A stretch of DNA of 64,000 bases. Source: M3007 sp965249785. GTDB taxonomy: Bacteria; Bacteroidota; Bacteroidia; Chitinophagales; Saprospiraceae. The notes beneath the pieces are model-generated. The model saw only the letters and a program-made list of their open reading frames with translations, did not search any database and was not told where the DNA came from. This document shows positions 17,446-26,546 of this stretch, in pieces. The position numbers and the translations under genes were made by a program. The DNA lies in NCBI GenBank assembly GCA_965249785.1, contig CBDFMU010000056.1, positions 124,001 through 188,000 of the forward strand, read 5' to 3'. Numbering within the stretch: the stretch's first letter is position 1; each line of letters begins with the position of its first letter.

Positions 17446-20286
17446 TTAATACCCGAAAATATCTTCCAGACTTAGTTCTACTACTTTCCCTATTTTCTGT
17501 AAGTACTTGAAATCCAGCCTGTTCCGTTCCCCCAGCACCAGCCACGTGTAGTGACGACCTTTGATATTATGCCGTTGATAATTGATCAGATCGGTGGCCT
17601 CGGCCTGCTCCAGCGTCTGGTAAATATCTTGGCGCAGATCGCGATTTAGAAAGCCCCGATCGCGGTTGCTACGCCAGGTCCAATAGAGGTCGGCCTGACG
17701 AATGCGTCCAGCAGCGATTTGCTTCAACACGCTTTGGCGCGCATTTTCGATTTGTGGCAACGATACTGGCATATCTTCCATGATAGCCTGAAATGCTTCC
17801 ACCGCTTCATGCAGCTTGTCGGGCTGGGTACCAACGTAGGCCTGCAAAAAGTGGGCACGATGCTTAAGTTCCGGGTTGGCGGCATAGGCGTAAGCGGAGT
17901 ATGCCAGTGCCTTCGATTCGCGGATTTCCTGAAAAACGATGGACGACAGCCCGTAGCCAAAATACTGGTTGTACCACTCTGAAAATACAAACTCTTCCAG
18001 GTTGAATTTTGGCGTACCCTTCGAGAGCAACAGCAGTTCCACTTGCACCGTTGGGAAATCCACGAAATACACTTTGTCGCGCCGGACACCAATCTCCGGG
18101 TATTTTTTAGCAGGAAGGATGGCCCGCAATGGCTGATCCACGGGGTGGTATTTTTTTACAATCCCTGCCACCGAACGAGCCGTTTTCGGGCCATAGTAAA
18201 ATGCTTCGTGCTGATAAGTTGGCAACTCGTGCAGCAATGCTACCAGCTCTTCCGGGGTGATAGCCAGCAGTTTTTCTTTGGGCAGTTTATCCGAAAATGG
18301 CGATACCGGGCCATATTTGGCGTAGTTGGCCATGGCTTTGGTCAGGACCGTACGCTTCTCCATCTTGTCGTTTTCGCGGCGCAGCAGCGTGTCGGCGATC
18401 AGGTTTTGCAGGGCCTCGGTATTGGGTTGTGCGTCGGCCAGCAAGTGCTCCATGAGTTCTACCCCTGCTTCAAATGATTCTCCCAAACCAGTGAGTGTAA
18501 AAAAGAAATGGCGATCCTGGCAGCTGGCGGTACAACTCATGCCGAGCCGATAGAACGCCTGTTGCATCTCCGTGGCCGAATAGCGGGAAGTGCCGAGAAA
18601 AGGCAGATAAGCGGCCAGCAAAGCCAGTCGCCGATCGCTCAGCCGCCCCATATCGAAGGTATAATACAGCTGAAAAAGTTTGCTTTTCGGCTCTTGTACG
18701 GCCCGGAGTTTCAGACTTTTAGAAAGGCTGGCTCTTTTAATAACCTTTTGAAAATCAATAAATTCCGGTTCTACATCGGGGGTCGGATGGTTCAAAAACT
18801 CCTGCGCAAAATCGGAACTATCGGTGCGATTTACTTCGATGGCGGTAATGGGTGGTTTCTCCACCTTCATCAGGTTGGGATCATCGCCATGATGCTTGAA
18901 GACCACCGCGTAGTTGTCTGTTCGCAGGTGTTCCTGGGCAAAAGCCACGATGTCCGCTTTGGTTATTTTTTCCAGTTTCTTCCAACGCTGCACCATATCT
19001 GTCCAGTTCAGCCCCAGGATGAAAGCACCGGTCAATGCGCTGGCGCGGCCTTTATTTTTTTCAAAAGAGCGGATTTCTGACAACTTCATGTCCTTCACCA
19101 CGGCCTGTGGCAACCAGTCCTCGAACTGGCCAGTGCGCAGTAGTTCCATCTGTTCGAGCAACAGGCGTTCCACTTCTTCCAGCGATTGTCCCTCACGTGG
19201 CTTGCCATGCAATAGCAGACTGCTATAATCTTCGAGGATGTTGGGGTAAGCATACGCTTCGAGTACCTGCTGCTGCTGGATAAGGTTCAAATCAAATAAA
19301 CCCGCCTGCGAATTGTGCAGAATGCCCGCCACCAGCGACAGCAAATGTGCTTCTTCCGACTGGGCACCCGGAAAACGCCAGCCCATTTCCACCCACGCCG
19401 GCTCATGGCCATACACATCGCGCTGGGCGCGAATGGTCAGCGGCCGTTGCGGTTCAAAATGAAAGGGCGGAATTTCTTTGGTCTGGAAATGCCCAAAATA
19501 TTTTTCGGCCAGTGCTACCGCCTGGTCTGGATCAAAATCGCCAGCCATGACGATGGCCAGGTTGTTTGGCACATAATATTGCTCAAAAAAGCGGTAGATA
19601 TTCTTTTGCGAGGGATTTTTGAGGTCTTCGCCCCGGCCCAGCGTCGTCTGGGTACCGTAAGGATGCGTGGGAGTCAGTTCCTCCTGCATCGCCTTCATGG
19701 ACTTGCGCAGATCACGATCCTGGCTGATGTTATATTCCTCGAAAACCGTTTCCAGTTCAGTATGAAACAAGCGCAGAATTGGTCGGCGGAAACGCTCGCT
19801 TTCCAACGCAAACCAGCGTTCCAGCTCGTTGGAAGGAATATCATTTACATACACCGTTTGCTCCACCCAGGTGTAGGCATTGGTGCCCTTTGCGCCGATA
19901 GCACTCACCAGTTTGTCGTACTCATTGGCGGCAGCAAATTTTGCGGCCTCAAACGACAGGTGATCAATATCGGCGTATAATTCCTTCTTTTTCAAAGGGT
20001 CGCGTTCGCGGCGATGCTCCTCAAACTTCTGTTCAATTTGGTCGAGCAGGGCTTTTTCCTGTGGCCAGTCGAGGGTACCCATACGGTCGGTGCCTTTAAA
20101 CATCATGTGCTCAAAGTAGTGGGCCAGTCCAGTCGTATCGGCGGGATCGTGCTTCGAGCCAGCGCGGACGGCAATCTCCGTATAGACCCTTGGTTCATCT
20201 TTATGGACCGAAAGGTCATGTGCTTGGATAGAGTCTCAAACCGTTTGCCAGGGTGTGCATCTGGACTTGGATGGGGTCGCCGGGCA
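17446..20286 (-). pseudogene. M16 family peptidase with a frameshifted and displaced 5' end
   Basis: From the stop at 17446 to 20235 the frame is a normal two-domain M16 protein (GLAHYFEHMMFKGTDRMG, ERWFALESERFRRP, and a second half from about SKSLKLRAVQEPK). The HxxEH zinc motif (H-Y-F-E-H, 20107-20121) lies upstream of the first in-frame ATG (20106), so a product starting there would lack its active site. Further upstream the family sequence (PGDPIQVQMHTLANGLRLY) continues in another frame, because a 13-base insertion at 20215-20227 interrupts LRLY-LSVHKDEPR. Beyond 20286 homology ends inside a palindromic repeat, and no signal peptide is found. It is either a broken gene or a local assembly fault. 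Confidence 0.75.
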
Positions 20287-20410
20287 CGTTTGCGAAACTT
20301 TCAATAGTTTCGTAAACGTCGCTTTGTAGATCGTGCGTAATATCAGTACTGAATATATTTATAACTTTTTCTAGGGTGGTGCGTAGTCTGTCATGTGCTT
20401 GGATAGAGTC
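20215..20410. repeat. Identical 21-base direct repeat flanking the broken 5' end
   Basis: The same 21 bases (beginning GTCATGTGCTTGGATAGA) occur at 20215-20235 and 20390-20410. Thirteen of them (20215-20227) are exactly the insertion that breaks the M16 reading frame. Confidence 0.85.
20286..20374. repeat. Copy of the 3' end of the downstream hypothetical gene plus a palindrome
   Basis: This 89-base segment repeats 20626-20737 except for 23 bases missing. It holds a 34-base palindrome (20286-20319, 14-bp arms, one wobble) and a duplicate of the last codons of the gene that ends at 20706. The palindrome is read as coding sequence in the broken M16 frame. Confidence 0.85.
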
Positions 20411-20705
20411 CGTTTAGAGGCTTTACAAACGTTTAAAGACGCTGGTTGTTTGCGACAATTTTTGCACTGGCGTAAATTTATGTGTGCACGCCTTGTCCGT
20501 GCCGGTGCAGAAGTACAGTTTTCGGTTCTGCAAACTGTGGCCATCACAACCACTACCCTACTGTTTTCCTCTCACGAATTACGTTTACGAAACCCTGGAA
20601 GGTTTCGCAAACGCCCTCGTCCCATACGTTTGCGAAACTTTCAATAGTTTCGTAAACGTCCCCACATCCCCTACCGCAAAACTGCTTTGTAGATCGTGCG
20701 TAATA
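20375..20705. repeat. Repeat-rich gap with several ACGTTTGCGAAAC palindromes
   Basis: Besides the duplicated segment (20626-20737), a related palindrome ACGTTTACGAAACC/GGTTTCGCAAACG lies at 20581-20613. Short frames in the gap have no recognisable family. I see nothing else that looks like a gene; it appears to be accumulated dispersed repeat material. Confidence 0.6.
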
Positions 20706-21536
20706 TCAGTACTGAATATATTTATAACTTTTTCTAGCCGTAAAATTTCCATTTAAGTATTGGATTTCGTAATTAAGAAGACCATTTACAGTATAGTAAT
20801 GTTCTGTAACTAAAATATCTTTTTGTTTTAAATCGAGCCATCCAGCAATGCCAAGTATTTTGGTGTCCCGATTGTAGGTTATTGTGGTTTTAGTCATTTT
20901 TCCGATGGTGCCATTATAGTTTTCAAAGTACTCTTCCTCCTTGATGCTGGATGATTTTTTGCTTTTTAATTGTTTACCATTTTTATCATATTTTATCTTC
21001 CCTGCGCTATTTTTGGGCAATAATACTTTTACCTCTTTTTTATTGCCATTTTTATAGTATTTGTATTTTCTATAAACTGCCAATCTTGCATGGAAATGGA
21101 TGGTGGATTCTACTAACTGTCCCCGTTTGTTATATTTGTTAGCAGAACCAGCACCAGTTCTTTGACCCTTCTCGTCAAAATCAACACACTGCAATTCCTT
21201 TCCGTCTTTATTGTTGTATACTTTTGTAACAGAACTGAGCCGATCTCGATTATAAGTCCTTCTTTCCGTCTTTATCGTATCCATTTCATAGAAATATTCG
21301 TAGGTAGCCTTTGCTCCCAATGAATCTATGATTTGGATTTTGGTTCTTTTACCCTGTTGGTTGAATTGTTCGACTGTTATTAGAGTCGAATCAGGTTTAT
21401 CCTTTTCTTTGAAAACATAGGCTTCAACAGATTTGACGTTGTACTTTTTAAGTAAATCTGATGGTTGACCATCTTGTCCAAATAGATGGTTCCAGAAAAC
21501 TATTAAAATGAATAAGGTAGTTTTTATTTTCTTCAT
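20706..21536 (-). CDS. Secreted hypothetical protein with YwqK-like sequence
   Basis: A 276-residue protein with a signal peptide (MKKIKTTLFILIVF...LFGQ). The body is Lys/Tyr/Asn-rich with recurring strand-turn units (YEYFYEMDTIK, KYKYYKNGNKKEVK, ITYNRDTKI, NYEIQYLNGNF), as in MORN/YwqK-like or RHS-like wall proteins, but no family is certain. Base composition is lower in G+C than the neighbours. The last codons are duplicated at 20286-20374, inside the repeat cluster next to the broken M16 gene. A good promoter is visible at 21592-21621. Function unknown. Confidence 0.7.
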   Translation of the reverse strand: MKKIKTTLFILIVFWNHLFGQDGQPSDLLKKYNVKSVEAYVFKEKDKPDSTLITVEQFNQQGKRTKIQIIDSLGAKATYEYFYEMDTIKTERRTYNRDRLSSVTKVYNNKDGKELQCVDFDEKGQRTGAGSANKYNKRGQLVESTIHFHARLAVYRKYKYYKNGNKKEVKVLLPKNSAGKIKYDKNGKQLKSKKSSSIKEEEYFENYNGTIGKMTKTTITYNRDTKILGIAGWLDLKQKDILVTEHYYTVNGLLNYEIQYLNGNFTARKSYKYIQY

Positions 21537-21591
21537 TTTAGGTACTGTAATTATTAGAGCTGTGATGCTGTCCTGTCGAGCGTATCGAAAA

Positions 21592-21621
21592 CAAAAGTAG
21601 GAAAGTGCGCCGAGTAGACAA
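21592..21621 (-). promoter_or_regulatory. Bacteroidota-type promoter of the YwqK-like gene
   Basis: TTG (21621-21619), exactly 19 bases, and TACTTTTG (21599-21592) on the minus strand match the consensus well. The start codon is about 55 bases downstream. Confidence 0.7.
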
Positions 21622-21920
21622 GATTTTCATCGGCTTTCCATCCTTCAAAAAAAATTACCCGCACTACGTCCACCGCAGCACAGGCAATTTTTCTATAAAA
21701 TTCACTTTCGACTTTACCAAAACGGGGTTCCGGGTTACGCTTTTTCCCGGTGCAATTGCGCGTCCACGGCTTGTGCCATCAATTCCGGCAGGAGTTGCCA
21801 ATCCAGAAAATTTTTGATTTCTCTGGCTAGCTTCCGTCGGCGTTTTGAAAATTTGTTGTTGCATGGCTGCTGGTATAGTCATTAAAATCTTTGCCCACCG
21901 ACATTTACGCTGCACTTTTA
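21600..21920. other. Region without a convincing gene
   Basis: Only short frames with no family likeness are found on either strand. It carries the promoter of the gene to its left and, near 21570, a fragment of a dispersed repeat (TCCTGTCGAGCGTATCGAAA). It may be an eroded continuation of the propeller pseudogene to the right. Confidence 0.5.
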
Positions 21921-22378
21921 CTAGACTTGTTGCGCTGGTTTATATAGAGTTTGTAGCACTTTTTTGTCATTGGAATTGCCCGAAAAGTAATGGCGAAAAC
22001 AATCCTTTTGTGGACTGTATTTGTAGACTCCTTTCGCTTCTTCTGCCCACCAGAAATTGCCGGAACGGTCAAAGAGAAATACGGTCCGTCCTTCTTGGGT
22101 CGGGAGGGTCCAGATGGGCCGGGAGAAATCTATTTTTTGCGGATCATCGTTCATGTGGCAGGCCGCGTAGCTGCCTTTGTTTCGTGCCAATACAAAATCC
22201 TGATTAAAAAACAGGATGACGGGTAGTGTACCTGGCAGCCGCTCCCAGGCGGATCGATTAATATTTCGACCACCGTGTTGCCAGGCATCCGCTTTTCGGC
22301 ATTGGGCGCGGTGTCGAAAGGGTGCGCCAGCGAACGCCAGGCGAAAAAAAGCAGAATAAAACAGGATAGGTGCCGCAT
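21921..22378 (-). pseudogene. Remnant of a two-component-regulator propeller protein
   Basis: A signal peptide (MRHLSCFILLFFAW) starts at 22378 and is followed by PGNTVVEILID, which resembles the blade motif LPxNTVxxIxxDxxG of regulator propellers. Near 22230 the likeness moves to another frame, which continues with FLFDRSGNFWWAEEAKGVYKYSP (22090-22010), again a propeller blade (DRSGNLWxGTxxGGLxxYxP). It then stops at 21921 after about 150 residues, while intact hybrid sensor proteins of this kind exceed 1,000. I read it as a frameshifted, heavily truncated relic. Confidence 0.55.
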
Positions 22379-22471
22379 GAGGAGCGGCAAAATTAGAGCG
22401 AGAAGAGGCTTCTTTGGAAATGATTTGATCAAAAGCGCGTACTATTGTAGCCACAAAAATCTGTTTGTTAG

Positions 22472-22807
22472 ATGCTATACACCCTCTCTGATCTCGAAAT
22501 ATTCGACATCGTGCCCGGCTATCACGCCCGGCTTATTCATAGCGATACGATGACCCTTGCGTACGTAGACGTGGACGAAGGGGCCAATCTGCCAGAACAC
22601 GCGCACTTCCATGAACAGGTACTGAATCTATTGGAAGGCCAGTTTGAACTAATACTCGGCGGCCAACGGATACTGGCGCAATCTGGTCAAGTAATAGTCA
22701 TTCCATCTAATGTGCCACATTCCGGTAGGGCTTTGACGCGCTGCCGGATTCTGGATGTTTTTTATCCGATTCGGGAGGATTTTCGGAGTAAAAATGTGGC
22801 GTATTAA
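22472..22807 (+). CDS. Cupin domain protein
   Basis: A 111-residue single-domain cupin. Motif 1 is present as G37-x5-H43-x-H45 with E48 (GANLPEHAHFHEQV), followed by LLEGQFEL; motif 2 is VIPSNVPHSG around residue 78. These residues would hold one metal ion in a small beta-barrel. Cupins of this size include sugar-epimerase-like and quercetinase-like enzymes and sensors, and nothing narrows the choice. The gene is monocistronic. Confidence 0.87.
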   Translation: MLYTLSDLEIFDIVPGYHARLIHSDTMTLAYVDVDEGANLPEHAHFHEQVLNLLEGQFELILGGQRILAQSGQVIVIPSNVPHSGRALTRCRILDVFYPIREDFRSKNVAY

Positions 22808-22810
22808 GTA

Positions 22811-22841
22811 AAAGGGCAAAATTGCAAAAGGCAAATTGGCA
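22811..22841. repeat. Short GGCAAA tract
   Basis: GGGCAAAATTGCAAAAGGCAAATTGGCAA-type words right after the cupin gene belong to the same family as the repeat at 1083-1240. Confidence 0.5.
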
Positions 22842-23035
22842 ATGAAAACCAATAACCTACGCAAAATTTAGCTTAAACTAATTCTGCTTGATTACTTAAT
22901 AGCCAATGGTTTTATTGCTTGATAATTTTACAAATCAATAGACTGGAAACATGAGGCTTTAATCAAATCTTCAAATACTCGTATCTTCAAAAAACTTAGT
23001 TTCCAATGTACTTACAGTAGTTTATTGATCACTAT

Positions 23036-23521
23036 TTACAATTTTTGATACATAATATAAGCATTGACCAATCCTAATTTTTGATGTTGAAAAGCTTCCG
23101 GGATTTCTCCAATGATATTAAAGCCCATTTGCTGCCATAAAGCCACTGCTCTGGTGTTCGTTTTTACTACGATATTAAATTGCATGGCTAAATAACCCAA
23201 TCTTCGGGCTTCTTCCAAAGAAAACTGGCACATCTGTCGGGCGATGCCTCGGCCATAGAAATTGGGCGAAGTTGCGTAGCCGGCATTGGCCACATGGGAG
23301 CCCAGACCGGGTTGATTATCCTGGATAAAAAACGTTCCGACTACTTGTTTGTCTATTAAAGCAGTATAAGTGTGCTTATTTTCCGCCAGCCAATAAGCCA
23401 GCATTTCTGCTTTGGAAGAGGAAGGCGAATACGTGAATGCATCTCCTTCTTTAATAATTGGCTCTAAAATCCCCCAGATGTACTCCGCATCGGTGGCGAC
23501 TGATTTCCGAATATGGATCAT
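23036..23521 (-). CDS. GNAT family N-acetyltransferase
   Basis: A 161-residue acetyl-CoA-dependent acetyltransferase. The pyrophosphate-binding motif A (FYGRGIARQM, about residues 87-96) and the C-terminal motif B (NTRAVALWQQMGF, residues about 124-136, then a final GLVNAYIMYQKL strand) are clear. The acceptor may be an amine on a small molecule, antibiotic or protein; the closest general resemblance is to phosphinothricin-type acetyltransferases. No operon partner. Confidence 0.9.
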   Translation of the reverse strand: MIHIRKSVATDAEYIWGILEPIIKEGDAFTYSPSSSKAEMLAYWLAENKHTYTALIDKQVVGTFFIQDNQPGLGSHVANAGYATSPNFYGRGIARQMCQFSLEEARRLGYLAMQFNIVVKTNTRAVALWQQMGFNIIGEIPEAFQHQKLGLVNAYIMYQKL

Positions 23522-24062
23522 TATTGTTTATTGATTAGTAGTGCGAATCATAGATTAAAAATGGCTAATGATTTTCAGGTGGTTAGCGACCAGACCTGTC
23601 AGGTTTTAAAACCTAAGGTGTAGTAAGCGTTGAGAGGTTGAGAATGTTGAGGCTGTTGAGATAAATTGATTATCAGCACTTTGCATTTCACTTTCGTTCA
23701 AAACCACTTTGCGTTGGCTATATGTACATATTTTTTGTCAAAATCAATAACTGCTCGACGCAAACCGCGTAGCGGTAACATTATAATGCCACCGCTACGC
23801 GGTTGTTTCTGCCAAGTCACCCTGACGAAAAAGGCGTGTACAGCCCATAGATTTTTAAAATTCGACAAGCCTAAGTATTTGACATTCACATACTTATTCA
23901 GCCAAATCCATGATTCGCATTAGTTATTAGAAAATACTGTTTCGCTAACGGGAAAGTCTATAAAGACATTTCGGGCTGTATATGGCTTAAAAAAACGAAG
24001 GCCCCTCCCGCCTTTGGGGAAGAGCTCTTCGTCACTCGTACTTCAGGTAATACCCGGAGGCA
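23522..24062. other. Intergenic region with stacked dispersed repeats
   Basis: No gene is seen. In order it holds a CAGACCTGTCAGGTTTTAAAA palindrome (about 23590-23612, a common Bacteroidota repeat), a GTTGAG stutter tract (23629-23660), and a 14-bp perfect palindrome (23763-23776 with 23791-23804). Near 24020 a GAAGAGCTCTTC palindrome may be the terminator of the giant gene. Confidence 0.6.
23763..23804. repeat. Palindromic element AACCGCGTAGCGGT
   Basis: Perfect 14-bp arms at 23763-23776 and 23791-23804 enclose 14 bases. It lies far from either flanking stop codon, so it is more likely a dispersed repeat than a terminator. Confidence 0.75.
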
Positions 24063-26546
24063 TTAATCTTTCACTTGTACCATTTTCCGCACGGCACTAT
24101 CCGTTGGCGTACTGATACGATAGTAGAGCATTCCTTCGCTAATCACGGGGGCGAGATCAATCTGGAAGGCATTGCGGCCTTTCGCGAAGCTCCCCTTCGT
24201 GGTATAGACCACCCGACCAGTTTCGTCGTACACGCTGAGTGTCGCCGTTGTAGGAGCGGGCAGATAGAATCCAATCGTCGTTTTATCTAAGAATGGATTC
24301 GGTTCATTTTGATACAGTACAAACGGATCCTTTTTGACCGTTTCCGTTGGTGCAACGGCATTTGGATCGTTCGGATTATGGGTTAGTTCCTGAGAAACAT
24401 CTCCCTTAGGGGTCACTTCGGTAGTAGCTACCGTGCCTTGGCCACAATAGCCATACAGGTCGCGCACTTTCACGGTCGTCTCGCAAGAGGTCATATTGCC
24501 AGCCCGGTCCATTACCCACAGTTCCACGGCATGATTACCGAGCTCCGCGCAGGTAAAGGTAAGACTGGTTTCCAAAGTTCCATCAGTATTAATTGGCAAC
24601 CCTGTTCCCTGACCTGCACGGCGCGTTGCGTACACCAGTTTGGCATCCGGCGTAGCATTGTCGTCGGCGGTCAGCACAAGTTGTTGCGCCGTCACGGTCA
24701 CTTTATCGTTCGGCTTGATATCCGCCGTAATACCACCACGGCAGGCAATCACCGGCTGCTGACAATCGTACAATTGGAAGCGATAATCATCTTCCACATT
24801 GTTTCCGCAGGCATCGGTCAGGTACCACTGGATGCGGTGCGTACCATGTGGCAATTGCGGCACCACGTAGGTCGTCGGGTTGGCGGCGGTCGTCCAGCGC
24901 ACGTGCGCTTTGATCGTTTGGCCAACAACTACTTGTTCTACGGTGAAGCGATACTGCTGATTGACTGGTACATTGCGTTGGTCGAAGGCGCGCGGTTCTC
25001 CACCCGAATAGTTGGGGTTGAGCGCGTTGCCGTAGTACACCGTGTTCGTCTCTGGCGGTTGTTGACTGTTCACGACGGTTTCCGGTATACCATTACCATC
25101 CAGGTCGAGGAACAGGCGGTAATTTACCTGTACAGTACTGTTGATGCAGGAATCTTTGGCCAGGAACATCAGGTCAGCAGGAGATTCGTTCAAGTCATTC
25201 TGACTCATCACCGAATCGTACCAGTATGGGGCATTCCACAATTGAGCGTCGTTCTGGCTTTGATCGCAAAGACTGCCAATCGTGACTAGTGCCAGACAAG
25301 TACTGCTATTTCCGCATGGATCGCTTACCGTCAGCACCACCTCGGTGGAAGCCGGGCTTTGTACCGTAAAGTTGGTCGCAGAAGCGGAGAAGGACAGTGC
25401 ATTTGCATTAGCACAGTTGTCAGTAGAACCGTTATCGAACTCTTTTGGCAGAATAGTGGCCGTACCGTTCTCGCCCAATTCCAGGTGCATATTTTTACAA
25501 ATAGCCGTAGGTGCCGTGACATCGCTTACACTGATATGCTGGACGTTGACCTGTTCATTGTCCGCGTGATCGTGTAGTTTCCAGGTGCGGGTAATATCGT
25601 ATGTGTAATATCCGCAAGTCAGTGGATCATTGTTCCGACTATTGGTTTCCTCATACTGCAAAGTCAAATCTGCAGGTGCGGTACAGTTGTCATGGACATC
25701 ATTAATGGTTACTACTGGCGCGACAGGCACTTCGTCACCGCAATGGAGGATCAAGTCAGCGGTTGGCAACAAGCCGGTAGTAAAGACGGGCTTCTCTGTA
25801 TCCTGTGCGTTGATCGCGAAGATCTCCGATGTCGAGCAGGCACCCAGCGTAGCCGTCACGGTGACGGTGTTGTTGCTGTTGAGCGTCGTGAAGGCCGGAA
25901 TGACCGAATTCAGACTGGTAGCACTGCCGTCCGGCAAGCCCGCTAATGCACCGCCTGTCCAGTGGAATACTGCTCCGGACAAATTGGTGGCGAGGGCCAC
26001 CGGAGCGGTCAGCGTACCGGGACAAGCCATACTTAAATCATTGATAGGCGACATCGCGAAATAGAGACCGTCTTCCACCGCAGTGGTGGTGGCAACAGTA
26101 CAACCATTGGCATCAGTTACCGTAACGGTATATTGACCGGCACTCAAACTATCCAGCGTGCTGACGGCAAGTGCCGTCGGGCCTTCAGTGATGCCGTTCG
26201 ACCAGGCATAAGTGTAGTTGGCAGAGCCTGCATACATGGTAGCCAGCACGGAACCATTGTTGGCACCAGCGCAAGCACTGCTTTGCGGCGTAAGCGTCAC
26301 CCCAGGGTTTTGCTGAATCACCAGGCGGACCGCACTTACCGCGTAGCAGCCTGCTTCGTTCTCCACCCGTGCCCAAACGAAGGTCTGAGGGGAGTTGTAA
26401 GGAGAAACCAGCGGATTAATACCTTGCTCTGCATCTGTTTTCACCAGTGGTAAGTCACGTGCAGGCCAGCCATACCTAAGGTTATTTGCGCATTGGCATC
26501 CGACAATTGGAACGTACCCATCGTACTCTGCGTAGCATTGGCACAA
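24063..26546 (-). CDS. Giant adhesin, C-terminal segment with T9SS sorting domain
   Basis: An 827-residue frame whose real content begins near 26445 with KTDAEQGINPLVSPY, the direct continuation of the preceding frame's last domain. It contains one SprB-like unit (LTPQSSACAGANNGSVLA), a PKD/Ig-like region, HYR-like domains (DVTAPTAICKNMHLELGENG, QQPVIACRGGI) and, in the last ~85 residues, the type A sorting domain (VLYQNEPNPFLDKTTIGFYL...ATLSVYDETGRVVY...MVQVKD). This tail directs transport over the outer membrane and attachment or release by the type IX system. No signal peptide occurs at its own start, so it is not a separate gene. Confidence 0.85.
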   Translation of the reverse strand: MCQCYAEYDGYVPIVGCQCANNLRYGWPARDLPLVKTDAEQGINPLVSPYNSPQTFVWARVENEAGCYAVSAVRLVIQQNPGVTLTPQSSACAGANNGSVLATMYAGSANYTYAWSNGITEGPTALAVSTLDSLSAGQYTVTVTDANGCTVATTTAVEDGLYFAMSPINDLSMACPGTLTAPVALATNLSGAVFHWTGGALAGLPDGSATSLNSVIPAFTTLNSNNTVTVTATLGACSTSEIFAINAQDTEKPVFTTGLLPTADLILHCGDEVPVAPVVTINDVHDNCTAPADLTLQYEETNSRNNDPLTCGYYTYDITRTWKLHDHADNEQVNVQHISVSDVTAPTAICKNMHLELGENGTATILPKEFDNGSTDNCANANALSFSASATNFTVQSPASTEVVLTVSDPCGNSSTCLALVTIGSLCDQSQNDAQLWNAPYWYDSVMSQNDLNESPADLMFLAKDSCINSTVQVNYRLFLDLDGNGIPETVVNSQQPPETNTVYYGNALNPNYSGGEPRAFDQRNVPVNQQYRFTVEQVVVGQTIKAHVRWTTAANPTTYVVPQLPHGTHRIQWYLTDACGNNVEDDYRFQLYDCQQPVIACRGGITADIKPNDKVTVTAQQLVLTADDNATPDAKLVYATRRAGQGTGLPINTDGTLETSLTFTCAELGNHAVELWVMDRAGNMTSCETTVKVRDLYGYCGQGTVATTEVTPKGDVSQELTHNPNDPNAVAPTETVKKDPFVLYQNEPNPFLDKTTIGFYLPAPTTATLSVYDETGRVVYTTKGSFAKGRNAFQIDLAPVISEGMLYYRISTPTDSAVRKMVQVKD

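Noticed and set aside
20371..20553. 60-residue minus-strand frame
   Set aside because: Made of repeat material including the 21-base direct repeat; no family and no upstream signal.
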